64,000 bases of DNA from Gammaproteobacteria bacterium (GTDB taxonomy: Bacteria; Pseudomonadota; Gammaproteobacteria; Steroidobacterales; GCA-2729495), in the NCBI GenBank assembly GCA_015709695.1, contig CP054183.1:1910992-1974991 (forward strand), written 5' to 3'. Shown here piece after piece: positions 27,501-35,732 of the stretch (position 1 is the stretch's first letter; every line of letters starts with the position of its first letter). The position numbers and the translations under genes were made by a program. The notes beneath the pieces were generated by a model. The model had not been told where the DNA came from and did no database searches. It was given only the letters and a program-made list of their open reading frames with translations.

Positions 27501-28328
27501 CTACGAGCGCGGACGCGGACCGGGCTGCCCCTGTCGCCAGGAACGCAGGACGAAGCCGAGCACCAGCAGGGCGCAGCTCAGCCCGATGGCAATCTCGAGG
27601 ATGAGCGAATAATCGAAACGGTATCGGCCGCTCTTCGGATCGTAGGACGTGCATAACAGGCGTACCCGGGACAACAAATCAGCGAGCGGCCGCTCGGCCA
27701 CCGGCATGCCGAGCGCCAACCTTTTCAGGGGGTCGACGAGCATCGGCGGCTGGAATTCAGGCCCGTAGACCTGCTGGTACACCCGTCCGGCGCTGTCGAG
27801 GATTGTAACCTGTGTCAGGTGGTCGAACCCACCGGCGACGGGCGCGTAGACAAAGCCGGTCTCCCGGGCCAGGGCCGCCACTTCGGCTTCGTCACCGCTC
27901 AGGAAGTACCAGCGGGGATCCCTGATGCCGCGCTCGGCGGCATGCAGGCGCATCCGCTCGGGGGTGTCCACCCGCGTGTCGAATCCCACGGTGACGACCG
28001 AAAAGGCCCCGTCGCCCAGTGTCTCGCGCGCCACGCGCACCACCTGCGCGAGGCTCGAGGTCAGGGTCGGACAGATGAACGCGCAGCTGGTGTAGATGTA
28101 GCTCAGCACCACCGGTCGGCCCCGCAGCGTGGCCAGTTCCAGCGGCCGTCCGTCCTGGTCCGTGAAACGGTGATTGCCGGTCTCGCGGCCGATGGCTGCC
28201 TGGCTGGTGGCCAGGGCCTGTGCCTCGTCGAGTGCTGCCGCAGGGGCGCCGATGACAGACAACACCGTGGCGACTGCCGCTGCCAGCGGCCCGGAACGAA
28301 GGCGGCCGCGCAGGAACCGGGCGGCCAT
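27501..28328 (-). CDS. SCO1/SenC/PrrC copper chaperone family protein
   Basis: Protein of about 275 residues with a signal/anchor, a thioredoxin-like SCO domain holding the copper motif CAFICP (CxxxCP) and a later His in GGFDHLTQVTILD, and an extra C-terminal membrane helix (LILEIAIGLSCALLVLGFVL). SCO proteins deliver Cu to the CuA site of subunit II. This fits the CuA subunit encoded upstream. The first in-frame codon touching the heme O synthase stop is GTG at 28331; the ATG at 28328 is used. In ammonia oxidisers a senC gene likewise follows the genes of the heme-copper NO reductase sNOR. Confidence 0.9.
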   Translation of the reverse strand: MAARFLRGRLRSGPLAAAVATVLSVIGAPAAALDEAQALATSQAAIGRETGNHRFTDQDGRPLELATLRGRPVVLSYIYTSCAFICPTLTSSLAQVVRVARETLGDGAFSVVTVGFDTRVDTPERMRLHAAERGIRDPRWYFLSGDEAEVAALARETGFVYAPVAGGFDHLTQVTILDSAGRVYQQVYGPEFQPPMLVDPLKRLALGMPVAERPLADLLSRVRLLCTSYDPKSGRYRFDYSLILEIAIGLSCALLVLGFVLRSWRQGQPGPRPRS

Positions 28329-28331
28329 CAC

Positions 28332-29264
28332 TCAGGCCGCCAGGTGGCCGGACAGCACCGCGCTGGCAATGGCACCGAGGAGCAGCAGGCCGAGCTGCCA
28401 CAGCGAACCATGAAATGTGGCCATGGCATTGCCGCGGGTCGGGTTGCGGACGAACACCGCGCTGGTCCAGATGAAGTAAGCGCCGCCTGTGGCGGCACAC
28501 AGCACGTAGAACCAGCCCGTCACCAGCAGCGCCGGCAGCAGCGTCAGCGCCACCAGCACCACGGTGTGAACCAGGACCACGATGGCCAGCGGCCGGTCGG
28601 CCATGAAGTTCGGCAGCATGGGAATGCCGGCCCTGGCGTAGTCCCGCTTGTTGTAGAACGCCAGGCTCCAGAAATGGGGTGGCGTCCAGAAGAACAGCGC
28701 CGCCGCGAATACCCAGGCGGCTGCGGGCAGTTGCGGATCCACCGCCGCCGAGCCGGCCAGTGCCGCGAAGCTGCCGGCCAGCCCGCCGATGACGATGTTC
28801 AGCCAGGTGCGCCGCTTGAGCCATGCGGTGTAGATGTAGCCGTAGGTCAGCCCACCCAGCAACACCTGCGCCGCGGCCATGGTGTTCAGCACGGTGGCGG
28901 CCAGCACCACCGAGAATGCCGTGAGCCCGGCGATCAGCACCAGCCACAGCGGGCCCGGCGCCAGTTGCCCGGTCGCGAAGGGCCGGAGGCGGGTACGCAG
29001 CATGCGGGCATCGATATCCGGCTCCGACACCTGGTTGTAGGCACCGGCGGCCGCAGCCGAGAGGAACACCGCCAGCGCCAGCGCCAGCACCTCGCCGAGG
29101 CTCAGCGACGGCCCCGGGGTGACGGCGGCACCCGCCACCGCAGTCAAGGTGATCTCCAGCGCGATGCGTGGCTTGAAGACCGAGAACACCTGCCGCGCCC
29201 TGGCGGCGCGACCGGCCGATTCGGCGGCAGCACCCAGGACCGTCGCGGCAGGCTCGGCCGGCAT
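28332..29264 (-). CDS. cyoE: Heme O synthase (protoheme IX farnesyltransferase)
   Basis: UbiA-family prenyltransferase of 310 residues with nine hydrophobic segments. The diphosphate-binding motif NQVSEPDIDARMLRTRLRP and the second block FWTPPHFWSLAFYNKRDYA are diagnostic of CyoE/CtaB. It makes heme O from heme B for the heme-copper catalytic subunit encoded just upstream. No CtaA (heme A synthase) is in the operon, so the enzyme may use heme O or b, or CtaA lies elsewhere. Confidence 0.95.
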   Translation of the reverse strand: MPAEPAATVLGAAAESAGRAARARQVFSVFKPRIALEITLTAVAGAAVTPGPSLSLGEVLALALAVFLSAAAAGAYNQVSEPDIDARMLRTRLRPFATGQLAPGPLWLVLIAGLTAFSVVLAATVLNTMAAAQVLLGGLTYGYIYTAWLKRRTWLNIVIGGLAGSFAALAGSAAVDPQLPAAAWVFAAALFFWTPPHFWSLAFYNKRDYARAGIPMLPNFMADRPLAIVVLVHTVVLVALTLLPALLVTGWFYVLCAATGGAYFIWTSAVFVRNPTRGNAMATFHGSLWQLGLLLLGAIASAVLSGHLAA

Positions 29265-29271
29265 CCCCGGC

Positions 29272-30969
29272 CTACCTCAGGGGCCAGACTTCGGCCAGGT
29301 ACTTCCAGTTGACGAAGTAGTACAGGACGAAGGAGACGAAGAACACGCCCACGAGGAAGATCGTTCCCGGGATGTACATCGTGCCGGCGCTGCCGTACTC
29401 GGCCACCACCGGCCTGGCCATCGACAGCACCGGGGTGCTGGCCTTGGCGGGAGCATCGGCAGTGCGCTTGCCGAAGAACACCGAGGCCACGACGTTGACG
29501 ATGTACATGATGCCGCCGGTTGCCGCAAAGACCGCGCTGATGCCGTTGAGCGCCATCATCAGGAAGCCGGCCGAGGGAATCTGGTACGGGAAGATGGAAT
29601 CCGCGAACGTGATATCCCAGTGCCGGCGCGGAACCCCGAGGGTGCCGGCACCCATCATGAACAGCGAGATGCCGGCGGCACCAATGGCAAACACGTAGGG
29701 CTGCCACTTGGCCAGGCGCGGAAACATGATCTCGCGCTGCAACACCAGCGGCACCAGCAGGTAGGTAACCGCCATGAACGTCAGTGTCGTGCCCGTCACC
29801 ACCGTCGCGTGGAAATGCCCGGGGACGTACAGCGTGTTGTGCATGATGAGGTTGATCTGCTCGGTGCCCAGCACCACGCCGGATATGCCGCCGAGGAAAC
29901 CGAACATCACCAGCGAGAGGAACACGCCGGAAAACGCCGGGTTGCCCCAGGGCGCCTTGCGCAGCCACTCGAACATGCCCTTGTTGAAGCCCAGGCGCCG
30001 CTGTGCCGCCTCGATGGTCCCGGGCACGGTCATGGCGTGGATCATGCTGCCGAGCACGGCGAGGTACATGGCGTAGCTGGTATTGAAGATCTTCCACTCC
30101 GAGCCGACACCCGGCTCCACCAGCAGGTGGTGTGCACTCGCCAGCTGCAGGAAGAAGATATAGAGCAGGAAGGCCAGCCGGCTTGCCTTCTCCGACAGCG
30201 GCTTTGCCCCCAGGAGGATGGCGGCGACGGCGTACCAGATCGATACGTGCGCCGAGACGTTGATCTGCTGGGAAGAGTGGCCCATGGCCCACCAGACCAG
30301 CTTGTACATCAGCGGGTCGATGTTGCTGATGTATCCCAGCGACCACAGCCAGGTTGGCACCAGGATGATGGCCCCGGAGGCAAGCGTGAACACGGCGATG
30401 ATCGCTGCCGTCAGCGCACCGAAAGTGACCAGGGGCACGGAACCCTCATAGGTGCGCTCATCCTTGGCGATGACCAGGGTACCGAAGAACACGCCACAGG
30501 CCACCAGCGCGCCGACCGCGAAGATGATCAGGCCCAGGTAGAAGTTGGGCTCTGCCTTCAATGGCGTATAGGAGGTGAACATCACCGTCGAGTTGCCCTG
30601 CAGGATGGTGATGTTGGTGAGCACGGCGCCGATGATCATCAGCCAGAACGCAACCCACGCCGATCGCGGCGATGCCAGCCGGCAGTTCAGCAATACCGCG
30701 GAGGCGAAATACAGCACCGCCACTTCGAAGAAAATGATCCAGCACAGCAGCACGTCCAGGCCGTGTGCCGTCAGCGCCAGGTAGAACCAGTCCATCGGCA
30801 GCAGGTGCACGTCGGGCCAGCGCGTCAGGGCGACAGACAGGCCAAAGAGCCCGCCTATGGCCAGGAAGATCACCGCCGCGACGGCATTGGCCTTGATGAG
30901 CGTCTGTGCGCCGCTGTAGACCTTGAGGCCTGTGGTGGGGCAAACGCGAAACTGCTGGGGGGCGCTCAT
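29272..30969 (-). CDS. Heme-copper oxidoreductase catalytic subunit I, probable NO reductase (sNOR-like)
   Basis: Protein of 565 residues with about 12 membrane helices. All six metal-binding His of the superfamily are present: His69 (low-spin heme), His231, His280 and His281 (CuB), His385 (active-site heme) and His387 (low-spin heme, in YVPGHFHATVVTG). In oxygen reductases of the A and B families the CuB His is followed four residues later by the Tyr that is cross-linked to it (HPEVY). Here the motif is HSSQQIN, with Gln235 at the Tyr place. Loss of this Tyr is the hallmark of heme-copper NO reductases that keep a CuA subunit (sNOR, eNOR and related groups). Gene order subunit II-I with SCO nearby matches the norSY-senC arrangement of ammonia oxidisers. 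Which subgroup it belongs to needs phylogeny. ATGA overlap with subunit II. Confidence 0.85.
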   Translation of the reverse strand: MSAPQQFRVCPTTGLKVYSGAQTLIKANAVAAVIFLAIGGLFGLSVALTRWPDVHLLPMDWFYLALTAHGLDVLLCWIIFFEVAVLYFASAVLLNCRLASPRSAWVAFWLMIIGAVLTNITILQGNSTVMFTSYTPLKAEPNFYLGLIIFAVGALVACGVFFGTLVIAKDERTYEGSVPLVTFGALTAAIIAVFTLASGAIILVPTWLWSLGYISNIDPLMYKLVWWAMGHSSQQINVSAHVSIWYAVAAILLGAKPLSEKASRLAFLLYIFFLQLASAHHLLVEPGVGSEWKIFNTSYAMYLAVLGSMIHAMTVPGTIEAAQRRLGFNKGMFEWLRKAPWGNPAFSGVFLSLVMFGFLGGISGVVLGTEQINLIMHNTLYVPGHFHATVVTGTTLTFMAVTYLLVPLVLQREIMFPRLAKWQPYVFAIGAAGISLFMMGAGTLGVPRRHWDITFADSIFPYQIPSAGFLMMALNGISAVFAATGGIMYIVNVVASVFFGKRTADAPAKASTPVLSMARPVVAEYGSAGTMYIPGTIFLVGVFFVSFVLYYFVNWKYLAEVWPLR

Positions 30970-31526
30970 TCCTGCGGACTCCTGGCCGTACCCGAATCAA
31001 CCACGTACATGCGGCTGGCCATGGTGTGGTGGCCAAAGCCGCAGTACTCGTTGCAGAGGATGGCAAACTCGCCGCTGTCAGTCGGGGTCATGGTGAAGAC
31101 GTGCTCGTAGCCCGGCTGCACCTGGATGTTGATGTTCACCGGCTGCAGGGAGAAGCCGTGAGAATACTCCATCGCCGAGAGGTGGATGCGGTAGCTCTGC
31201 CCCTTCTCCAGTTCGAGGATCGGCCACCACATCCAGATGCGGCCGAGCAGATAGACATCGCCGCCCGGCGGCGGCCGCACCACGGGAATGCCGAGCTCGT
31301 CGCGCACCTTGTACTGCTCGGCCATGCGCTCGGCCTTGGCGGCAAAGGCCGCCGGCGTGATCTTGTAGGTGGTGTTGGCGAGGTTCTGCTCGCCCACCGC
31401 ATGCCAGTAGACCATCGTGAAGAACATCGCCAGGCCCCAGAGGAAGGCGATGATGATCCAGGTGAGCTCGACGCGATGGATCGGTTCCTTCCACCACAGG
31501 CGGTTGGCCGGAGACGTGATTGCCAT
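30966..31526 (-). CDS. Heme-copper enzyme subunit II with CuA site (NorY-like)
   Basis: Protein of 186 residues with a single N-terminal membrane anchor (LTWIIIAFLWGLAMFFTMVY) and a periplasmic cupredoxin domain. All CuA ligands are present: His123 (YSHGFSLQP), then Cys158, Glu160, Cys162, His166 and Met169 in CNEYCGFGHHTM. So electrons arrive from a soluble carrier such as cytochrome c, not from quinol directly. The single anchor and short length resemble B-type/sNOR subunit II. Its stop overlaps the start of subunit I by 4 nt. Confidence 0.93.
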   Translation of the reverse strand: MAITSPANRLWWKEPIHRVELTWIIIAFLWGLAMFFTMVYWHAVGEQNLANTTYKITPAAFAAKAERMAEQYKVRDELGIPVVRPPPGGDVYLLGRIWMWWPILELEKGQSYRIHLSAMEYSHGFSLQPVNINIQVQPGYEHVFTMTPTDSGEFAILCNEYCGFGHHTMASRMYVVDSGTARSPQE

Positions 31527-31547
31527 GAAAGTGCTCCCGGGGATCGG

Positions 31548-31733
31548 TTACGGCGCAACGGGAATCTGTGCGATCTCCATGATTCCCCAGATGAGGTAGA
31601 GAACCGTGGGAACCACGACTCCGATGAACAGCAACAGGAAGTGGTTGTCGCAGACCCGCTGCCACACCGGGACCCGCTCGTCCGGATCCTGCCCCGGCTG
31701 GGGCATGCCGCCCCTGGCGCCGTCTTCACTCAT
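31548..31733 (-). CDS. Small single-helix membrane protein of the heme-copper operon
   Basis: Protein of 61 residues: acidic, Pro/Gly-rich N-terminus (MSEDGARGGMPQPGQ), then DNHFLLLFIGVVVPTVLYLIWG as one membrane helix. The ATG at 31733 has a GGGGGG ribosome-binding stretch 8 nt upstream. It is 21 nt before the subunit II gene. Size and position match accessory subunits (subunit IV or IIa-like) of heme-copper enzymes, but no homologue is recognised. Confidence 0.7.
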   Translation of the reverse strand: MSEDGARGGMPQPGQDPDERVPVWQRVCDNHFLLLFIGVVVPTVLYLIWGIMEIAQIPVAP

Positions 31734-31838
31734 GGTGTCATCCCCCCTGACTTGCCCAACGCCAGCCAAAAATTTGCGGCTAGCTTGTCTCCACCCGCTG
31801 GCTCTTGAAATCAGCAGTTGTACGTAACCCGCCCCGTC

Positions 31839-32018
31839 TCAGGAAAGCACCCTGCGCATGAAGGCAAAACTCACCAGGGCGAGTCCCAGCAGCACGGCGA
31901 AGAAAACCACCGCGCGATACTCGGTGACCAGGGCCGAGGCGGCCTCCAGACGCCGCACTATATAGTCTGCCGCCAGATAAAGCACTATCGCGGTCAGCGT
32001 GAAGTAGATGACTTCCAT
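31839..32018 (-). CDS. Small two-helix membrane protein between nod and the heme-copper operon
   Basis: Protein of 59 residues with two hydrophobic segments (VIYFTLTAIVLYLAADYIV and VVFFAVLLGLALVSFAF) joined by a short charged loop (RRLEAAS). ATG at 32018 follows GAAGGTGCAG; a GTG six bases upstream is possible. It lies after the nod terminator and 105 nt before the next small gene, so it could belong to the heme-copper transcript. No family recognised. Confidence 0.65.
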   Translation of the reverse strand: MEVIYFTLTAIVLYLAADYIVRRLEAASALVTEYRAVVFFAVLLGLALVSFAFMRRVLS

Positions 32019-32135
32019 CTGCACCTTCGCCCGTCAGCGCCTGGTCCGGCCAGCGTCGGCCGGACATTGCAGGCGTCGACACCATCGCACGAAGCCGCCA
32101 CAAACGGAATAGCCACGGCGGCAGCCGGGCCCGGA

Positions 32136-32182
32136 AAAAGGACCGGGCCCTGAGGGGGTTCATCACCCCGCACAGGGCCCGG
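32136..32182 (-). terminator. Rho-independent terminator of nod, with a competing hairpin
   Basis: Read on the minus strand, 26 nt after the nod stop there is a stem CCGGGCCCTG / CAGGGCCCGG (plus-strand arms 32143-32152 and 32173-32182) enclosing an inner GGGG/CCCC stem, followed by TCCTTTTT. The inner arm can instead pair with a second GGGCCCGG at 32127-32134, so two mutually exclusive hairpins are possible. Confidence 0.7.
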
Positions 32183-32207
32183 CCGGAGGACTCAGGTTGT
32201 CAGCGGC

Positions 32208-34619
32208 TTAGCGGGAGACCTTCGGCTCCTCCTGGGCCGCCCACTCCTTGCCACCCTCGTTGCCATACTCCTTGTGGTACTGCGCCCACTCGTCGGTGGT
32301 GACATCCACTTCCTTGCGCAGCCGGCTCGCACCGGAGAGCACGAAGTAGATGATCGGCAGCAGGCCACCGAAGATGAACACGGCACCACCGATCGTACGC
32401 AGGTAGGTCAGCGTCGCGAACACCGGGCCCATGATCACCTCGGTCGACCGCGCATACCAGAGGCCTTCCGTCAGCACCACGTAGATCTGGTACAGGCCCA
32501 CCGGGAACAGGTCGAGGAACATCATCAGCGCGAGGCCGATCTGGAACGACCAGAACACCGTCCGCACCAGCTTCTCGTTCCAGGCAGTCTTCTGGAACAG
32601 GTGCTGGAGGCAGAACAGCATGCCGGCCAGGGCGACGTTGCCCTTCACCCCGAACATGGCGGCATGCGCGTGGTTGCCGGTCATGTAAGTGGCGTGCTCG
32701 TAGTAGTTGACGATCGGCAGCGTGATCAGCGAACCGAACACCCCGGCACCGAAGATGTTCCAGAAGTTGACGCCGAGGATGAACAGCCACACGCCTTCCA
32801 TCACCACGACCTGCTTGCCCTGGACGCGGAACTCGTGGGCACGGCCACCCTCCTGGCGCATCTGCCAGGCATCAAGGGTGAGCAGCAGCAGCGGCAGGAC
32901 CTGCAGCGTGGAGAACACGCTGCCCACCGCGATGATGCCCGTCGGCTTCGCGATCCAGTAGAAGTTGTGGGAGATGCCGTTGATGGCGGTCACGAAGAAG
33001 AGCATGACGGCCAGGAAGATGACGCGCTCGGCCATCATCCGGGTCACCAGGCCCATCTGCACCAGCAGGTAGGCCACGATCACGGTCGTGAAGACCTCGA
33101 AGGTGACCTCCACCCACATGTGCACCGTCATCCAGCGCCAGTAGTCGGAGATGGCGAAGTTGGAATCCGGCGTCATGAGGACGCTGAAGAACAGGAACAG
33201 CACCATCACGCCGCTGCCCCAGAGCAGCCACGCCGGCACCGACCAGACGTTCTTCACGCTGATCCAGGGCTTCACACCGCGGTAGATGATGTAGATCCAC
33301 AGCGAGAAGCCGAGCAGCAGCACCCACTGGAAGAAGCGGCCGAGCTCGATGAACTCCCAGCCCTGGCTGCCGAACCAGTAGGACATCGTGTCGTCGATCC
33401 AGCCGCGCTGGCCGGCATAGATGCCGCCCACGGCACCGACAGCGACTACGCAGGACAGGAAGAACAGCAGGTTGATCAGGAACTTCTGCCCCTTCGGCAC
33501 CTTCGTCAGGCGCGGCAGGAAGAAGATCGTGTAACCCACCCAGCACATGAAGAACCAGTAGATCTGCAGGATCGCGTGGTAGCTGCGCGAAACCGTGAAC
33601 GGCAGCAGCTCGTTGAGGTTGATGCCGAACGGCCGGATGAAGTCCCAGGCGCTCACCACGCCACCCAGCACCTGCAGGCCGAAGACGATCATCGCCAGGG
33701 CGAAGAACTTGTAGGTGCTGCGCTGGGTCTCGCGGACGTAGCCATTCTCGAGGTCCGAGGTCGTCAGCGAGTGCCCGTTGGCGCCTTCCTGGGAGAACAC
33801 GTCGACCGGCTGCTCCTTCATCTGGCCGTAGACGTACAGCACGACGCTGATGCCGATCCACAGCGCGAAGATGGAGATGAAGGTCCAGATGAACGTCGCG
33901 GTGGTCGGTACGTTGCCCACCTCGGGTTCATAAGGCCAGTTGTGCGTGTAGCTGTACTCCTCGCCCGGCCGGTTGGCCGCCGAGACCCAGCCGCCCCAGT
34001 AGAAGAAGGTCGTCAGGTCACGCAGGTTCTGCTCACCGGATACCTGGTTGATCGGATCCATGCGATCCGGATAGGTCGGGTCGGTGAACATCCGGGTGTA
34101 GTGCTGCAGCAACTCGTCGAACGCGAAGACCTGGGCGTCGTTCAGGACGATGGTCCCGGCCTCGGCGTTGTAGGTGTTGTTGTGCATCTCCCGGAGGACA
34201 CGCTGCGCGATGGCATCCTTCTCGTAGCCGGTGAGGGACTCGGCACCGGTGCGGCGCTTCGTCTCTTCCTCGTAATACGAGCGCATCGACGCGCCGATCC
34301 GGTGCATGGCATCGGCGGTGAAGTCCGGGCCACGCTCGGCACCGTCGCCCCAGAAGGAGCCGTAGAGCATCAGGCCGCGGAGGTGGAAGATCTCCTTGCC
34401 GCGTGCCAGCTGCTCGGTCGTCATCAACACCTGGCCGTTCGAGGTGACGAAATTGGCCAGCGGCGGCGCCCCGACGTAGGTCTCCCTGCCCAGGTAGACC
34501 AGGCCCGCGATACTGATGATGGCGACAATCAGGAAATGCGTGAACCAGTTTTTCTTGTTCAGCAACCACATTGCCAGATTGGAGTCGCCGGTACTCACGT
34601 TTGCTGCTTTTGTACTCAT
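32208..34619 (-). CDS. nod: Putative nitric oxide dismutase (qNOR-like, Nod)
   Basis: Protein of 803 residues with the qNOR layout: an N-terminal helix, a periplasmic cytochrome-c-like fold without heme motif (about 45-240), then 12-13 membrane helices. Heme-ligand His650 and His652 (NHAHAAM), and active-site His500, Glu504 and His551 are kept. Departures from qNOR: the quinol-site block GGLTAHYxxE reads GGVVSAWDFI (His to Ala324, Glu to Ile328); PGD reads IGG (Asp to Gly745); the second FeB His of GHHYYW is Asn552 in ISHNFYW; and SALEP reads STLQV (Glu to Gln573). These are the substitutions described for the Nod proteins of Methylomirabilis oxyfera and strain HdN1, proposed to convert 2 NO to N2 and O2. 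Start ATG at 34619 has AGGAG 8 nt upstream. An FNR box lies 81 nt upstream. A true quinol-oxidising NO reductase is unlikely. Confidence 0.88.
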   Translation of the reverse strand: MSTKAANVSTGDSNLAMWLLNKKNWFTHFLIVAIISIAGLVYLGRETYVGAPPLANFVTSNGQVLMTTEQLARGKEIFHLRGLMLYGSFWGDGAERGPDFTADAMHRIGASMRSYYEEETKRRTGAESLTGYEKDAIAQRVLREMHNNTYNAEAGTIVLNDAQVFAFDELLQHYTRMFTDPTYPDRMDPINQVSGEQNLRDLTTFFYWGGWVSAANRPGEEYSYTHNWPYEPEVGNVPTTATFIWTFISIFALWIGISVVLYVYGQMKEQPVDVFSQEGANGHSLTTSDLENGYVRETQRSTYKFFALAMIVFGLQVLGGVVSAWDFIRPFGINLNELLPFTVSRSYHAILQIYWFFMCWVGYTIFFLPRLTKVPKGQKFLINLLFFLSCVVAVGAVGGIYAGQRGWIDDTMSYWFGSQGWEFIELGRFFQWVLLLGFSLWIYIIYRGVKPWISVKNVWSVPAWLLWGSGVMVLFLFFSVLMTPDSNFAISDYWRWMTVHMWVEVTFEVFTTVIVAYLLVQMGLVTRMMAERVIFLAVMLFFVTAINGISHNFYWIAKPTGIIAVGSVFSTLQVLPLLLLTLDAWQMRQEGGRAHEFRVQGKQVVVMEGVWLFILGVNFWNIFGAGVFGSLITLPIVNYYEHATYMTGNHAHAAMFGVKGNVALAGMLFCLQHLFQKTAWNEKLVRTVFWSFQIGLALMMFLDLFPVGLYQIYVVLTEGLWYARSTEVIMGPVFATLTYLRTIGGAVFIFGGLLPIIYFVLSGASRLRKEVDVTTDEWAQYHKEYGNEGGKEWAAQEEPKVSR

Positions 34620-34928
34620 GACTATGGCTCCTGCGATTAGGGTCGCCACTCCCGACCGAAATGGTGATTGCAGGGTGCATCGCCCCTGCATTTCTGGTCA
34701 TGATCTAGATCAAGTTTGCGAGTGGAATAACGAGTACTGCTGTACGGGATATTACGTAGCGCAGGAAGCCGCATGGTGCGTCGGCGGCACCGGCCGCGGC
34801 GTCGACAACTTGGGTTCTCTACTTATTGACCCGAGACAGAGGGCTCACAAGAATCGGGATGTGCAATGCCGTGCGAGCTGGTCGGTCGCGTGGACGCCAC
34901 ACACCGCTCCCGGCAGGACGGAGGGAAA
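34620..34928 (+). other. Divergent intergenic region between nod and the repeat proteins
   Basis: This 309-nt gap is less G+C-rich than the genes around it and holds the FNR box at 34700-34713. No credible gene lies in it. It must contain the nod promoter on the minus strand and probably one for the repeat-protein pair on the plus strand. Confidence 0.6.
34700..34713 (-). promoter_or_regulatory. FNR/DNR-type box upstream of nod
   Basis: ATGAT-CTAG-ATCAA on the plus strand, one base from the consensus TTGAT-N4-ATCAA and almost a perfect palindrome. Its centre is 87 nt from the nod start codon, leaving a leader of about 45 nt if FNR acts at -41.5. An FNR with matching recognition residues is encoded at 38839-39615. 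Confidence 0.75.
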
Positions 34929-35714
34929 ATGGCTTTTTTCAAGTCGCTGATCCGTGCCTGGGCGGCACCCGGAGCGACTGCACCGCCCGCGGCTGGCGAG
35001 CCCGGGGAGCCAGGCGATGCCCAGGCGCGGCCGGCCACCAACGGCGCCGGTGGCCCACCCGACGGCGTGGTCGAGACCCGCTTCGCCAACGGCCAGGTCG
35101 GCTTCAGGGGAAATTATCTCAAGGGCCAGCTGCACGGCGTGCAGGAGTGGTTCCACGCCAGCGGCGCGCTGCGTGAACGACAGGAGTACAAGCACGACAG
35201 GAAGGACGGGCCCTGGGTGCTGTATCACCCGAACGGCCAGCTGCGATCGAGCGGAACCTTCGTCGCGGACCTGCGCAACGGGCCGTTCGAGGTCCACTAC
35301 ATCAGCGGACAGCTGCGTTCCCGCGGCACCCACCGCAACGACCTGCGCGAGGGACCATACGAGTCCTACCATGAGAATGGTCAGCTGCAGGCCAGGGGCG
35401 AATTTCGCGAAGGCAAGCGCTCCGGTCCATGGGAGGAATACCACCCGAACGGCGAACTGCGGCTGAAGGCCAGCTACCGGAACGATGTCGTCGATGGCAC
35501 GCTCGAACTCTTCTACGACGATGGCCAGCTGCAGCTGCGGGAGAACTACCGCGACGGCAAGCGCGACGGCAGCTGCGAGTCCTATCATGCGAATGGCCAG
35601 CTGAAGAGCCGCGGTCACTACCGCTTCGGCGTGCTCGATGGCCGCTTCGAGACCTACGCGAGCGACGGCCAGCTGCTGGAGATGGGTGAGTTCCGCAATG
35701 GCGCGCGGCAATAG
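34929..35714 (+). CDS. MORN-2/YwqK-like repeat protein, nine repeats
   Basis: Protein of 261 residues. After a short amphipathic N-terminus (MAFFKSLIRAWAA) and a Pro/Ala/Gly linker, about nine repeats of 24 residues follow, each of the form GPWxxYHPNGQLRxxGxYRxGxRxG. This is the MORN-2 repeat found in YwqK-family proteins, thought to form an extended beta sheet; some YwqK proteins act as antitoxins. No signal peptide. Start at 34929 is set by GGAGGGAAA. Followed 18 nt later by a second, shorter protein of the same kind, and divergent from nod. Function unknown. Confidence 0.85.
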   Translation: MAFFKSLIRAWAAPGATAPPAAGEPGEPGDAQARPATNGAGGPPDGVVETRFANGQVGFRGNYLKGQLHGVQEWFHASGALRERQEYKHDRKDGPWVLYHPNGQLRSSGTFVADLRNGPFEVHYISGQLRSRGTHRNDLREGPYESYHENGQLQARGEFREGKRSGPWEEYHPNGELRLKASYRNDVVDGTLELFYDDGQLQLRENYRDGKRDGSCESYHANGQLKSRGHYRFGVLDGRFETYASDGQLLEMGEFRNGARQ

Positions 35715-35732
35715 CGCCATGGGGTCACGGCC

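Noticed and set aside
29272-30969. Calling this gene a cytochrome c oxidase (CtaD)
   Set aside because: The cross-linked Tyr of O2 reductases is replaced by Gln, and the operon layout fits a CuA-type NO reductase better.
32208-34619. Calling this gene a quinol-dependent NO reductase (norB/norZ)
   Set aside because: The overall fold fits, but the quinol-binding residues are gone and two active-site residues are changed in the way seen in Nod, so a plain qNOR call would mislead.
32274-34640. Long plus-strand open frame opposite nod
   Set aside because: Shadow frame, His/Gln/Asp-rich, no domain; the minus-strand gene has heme ligands and membrane helices.
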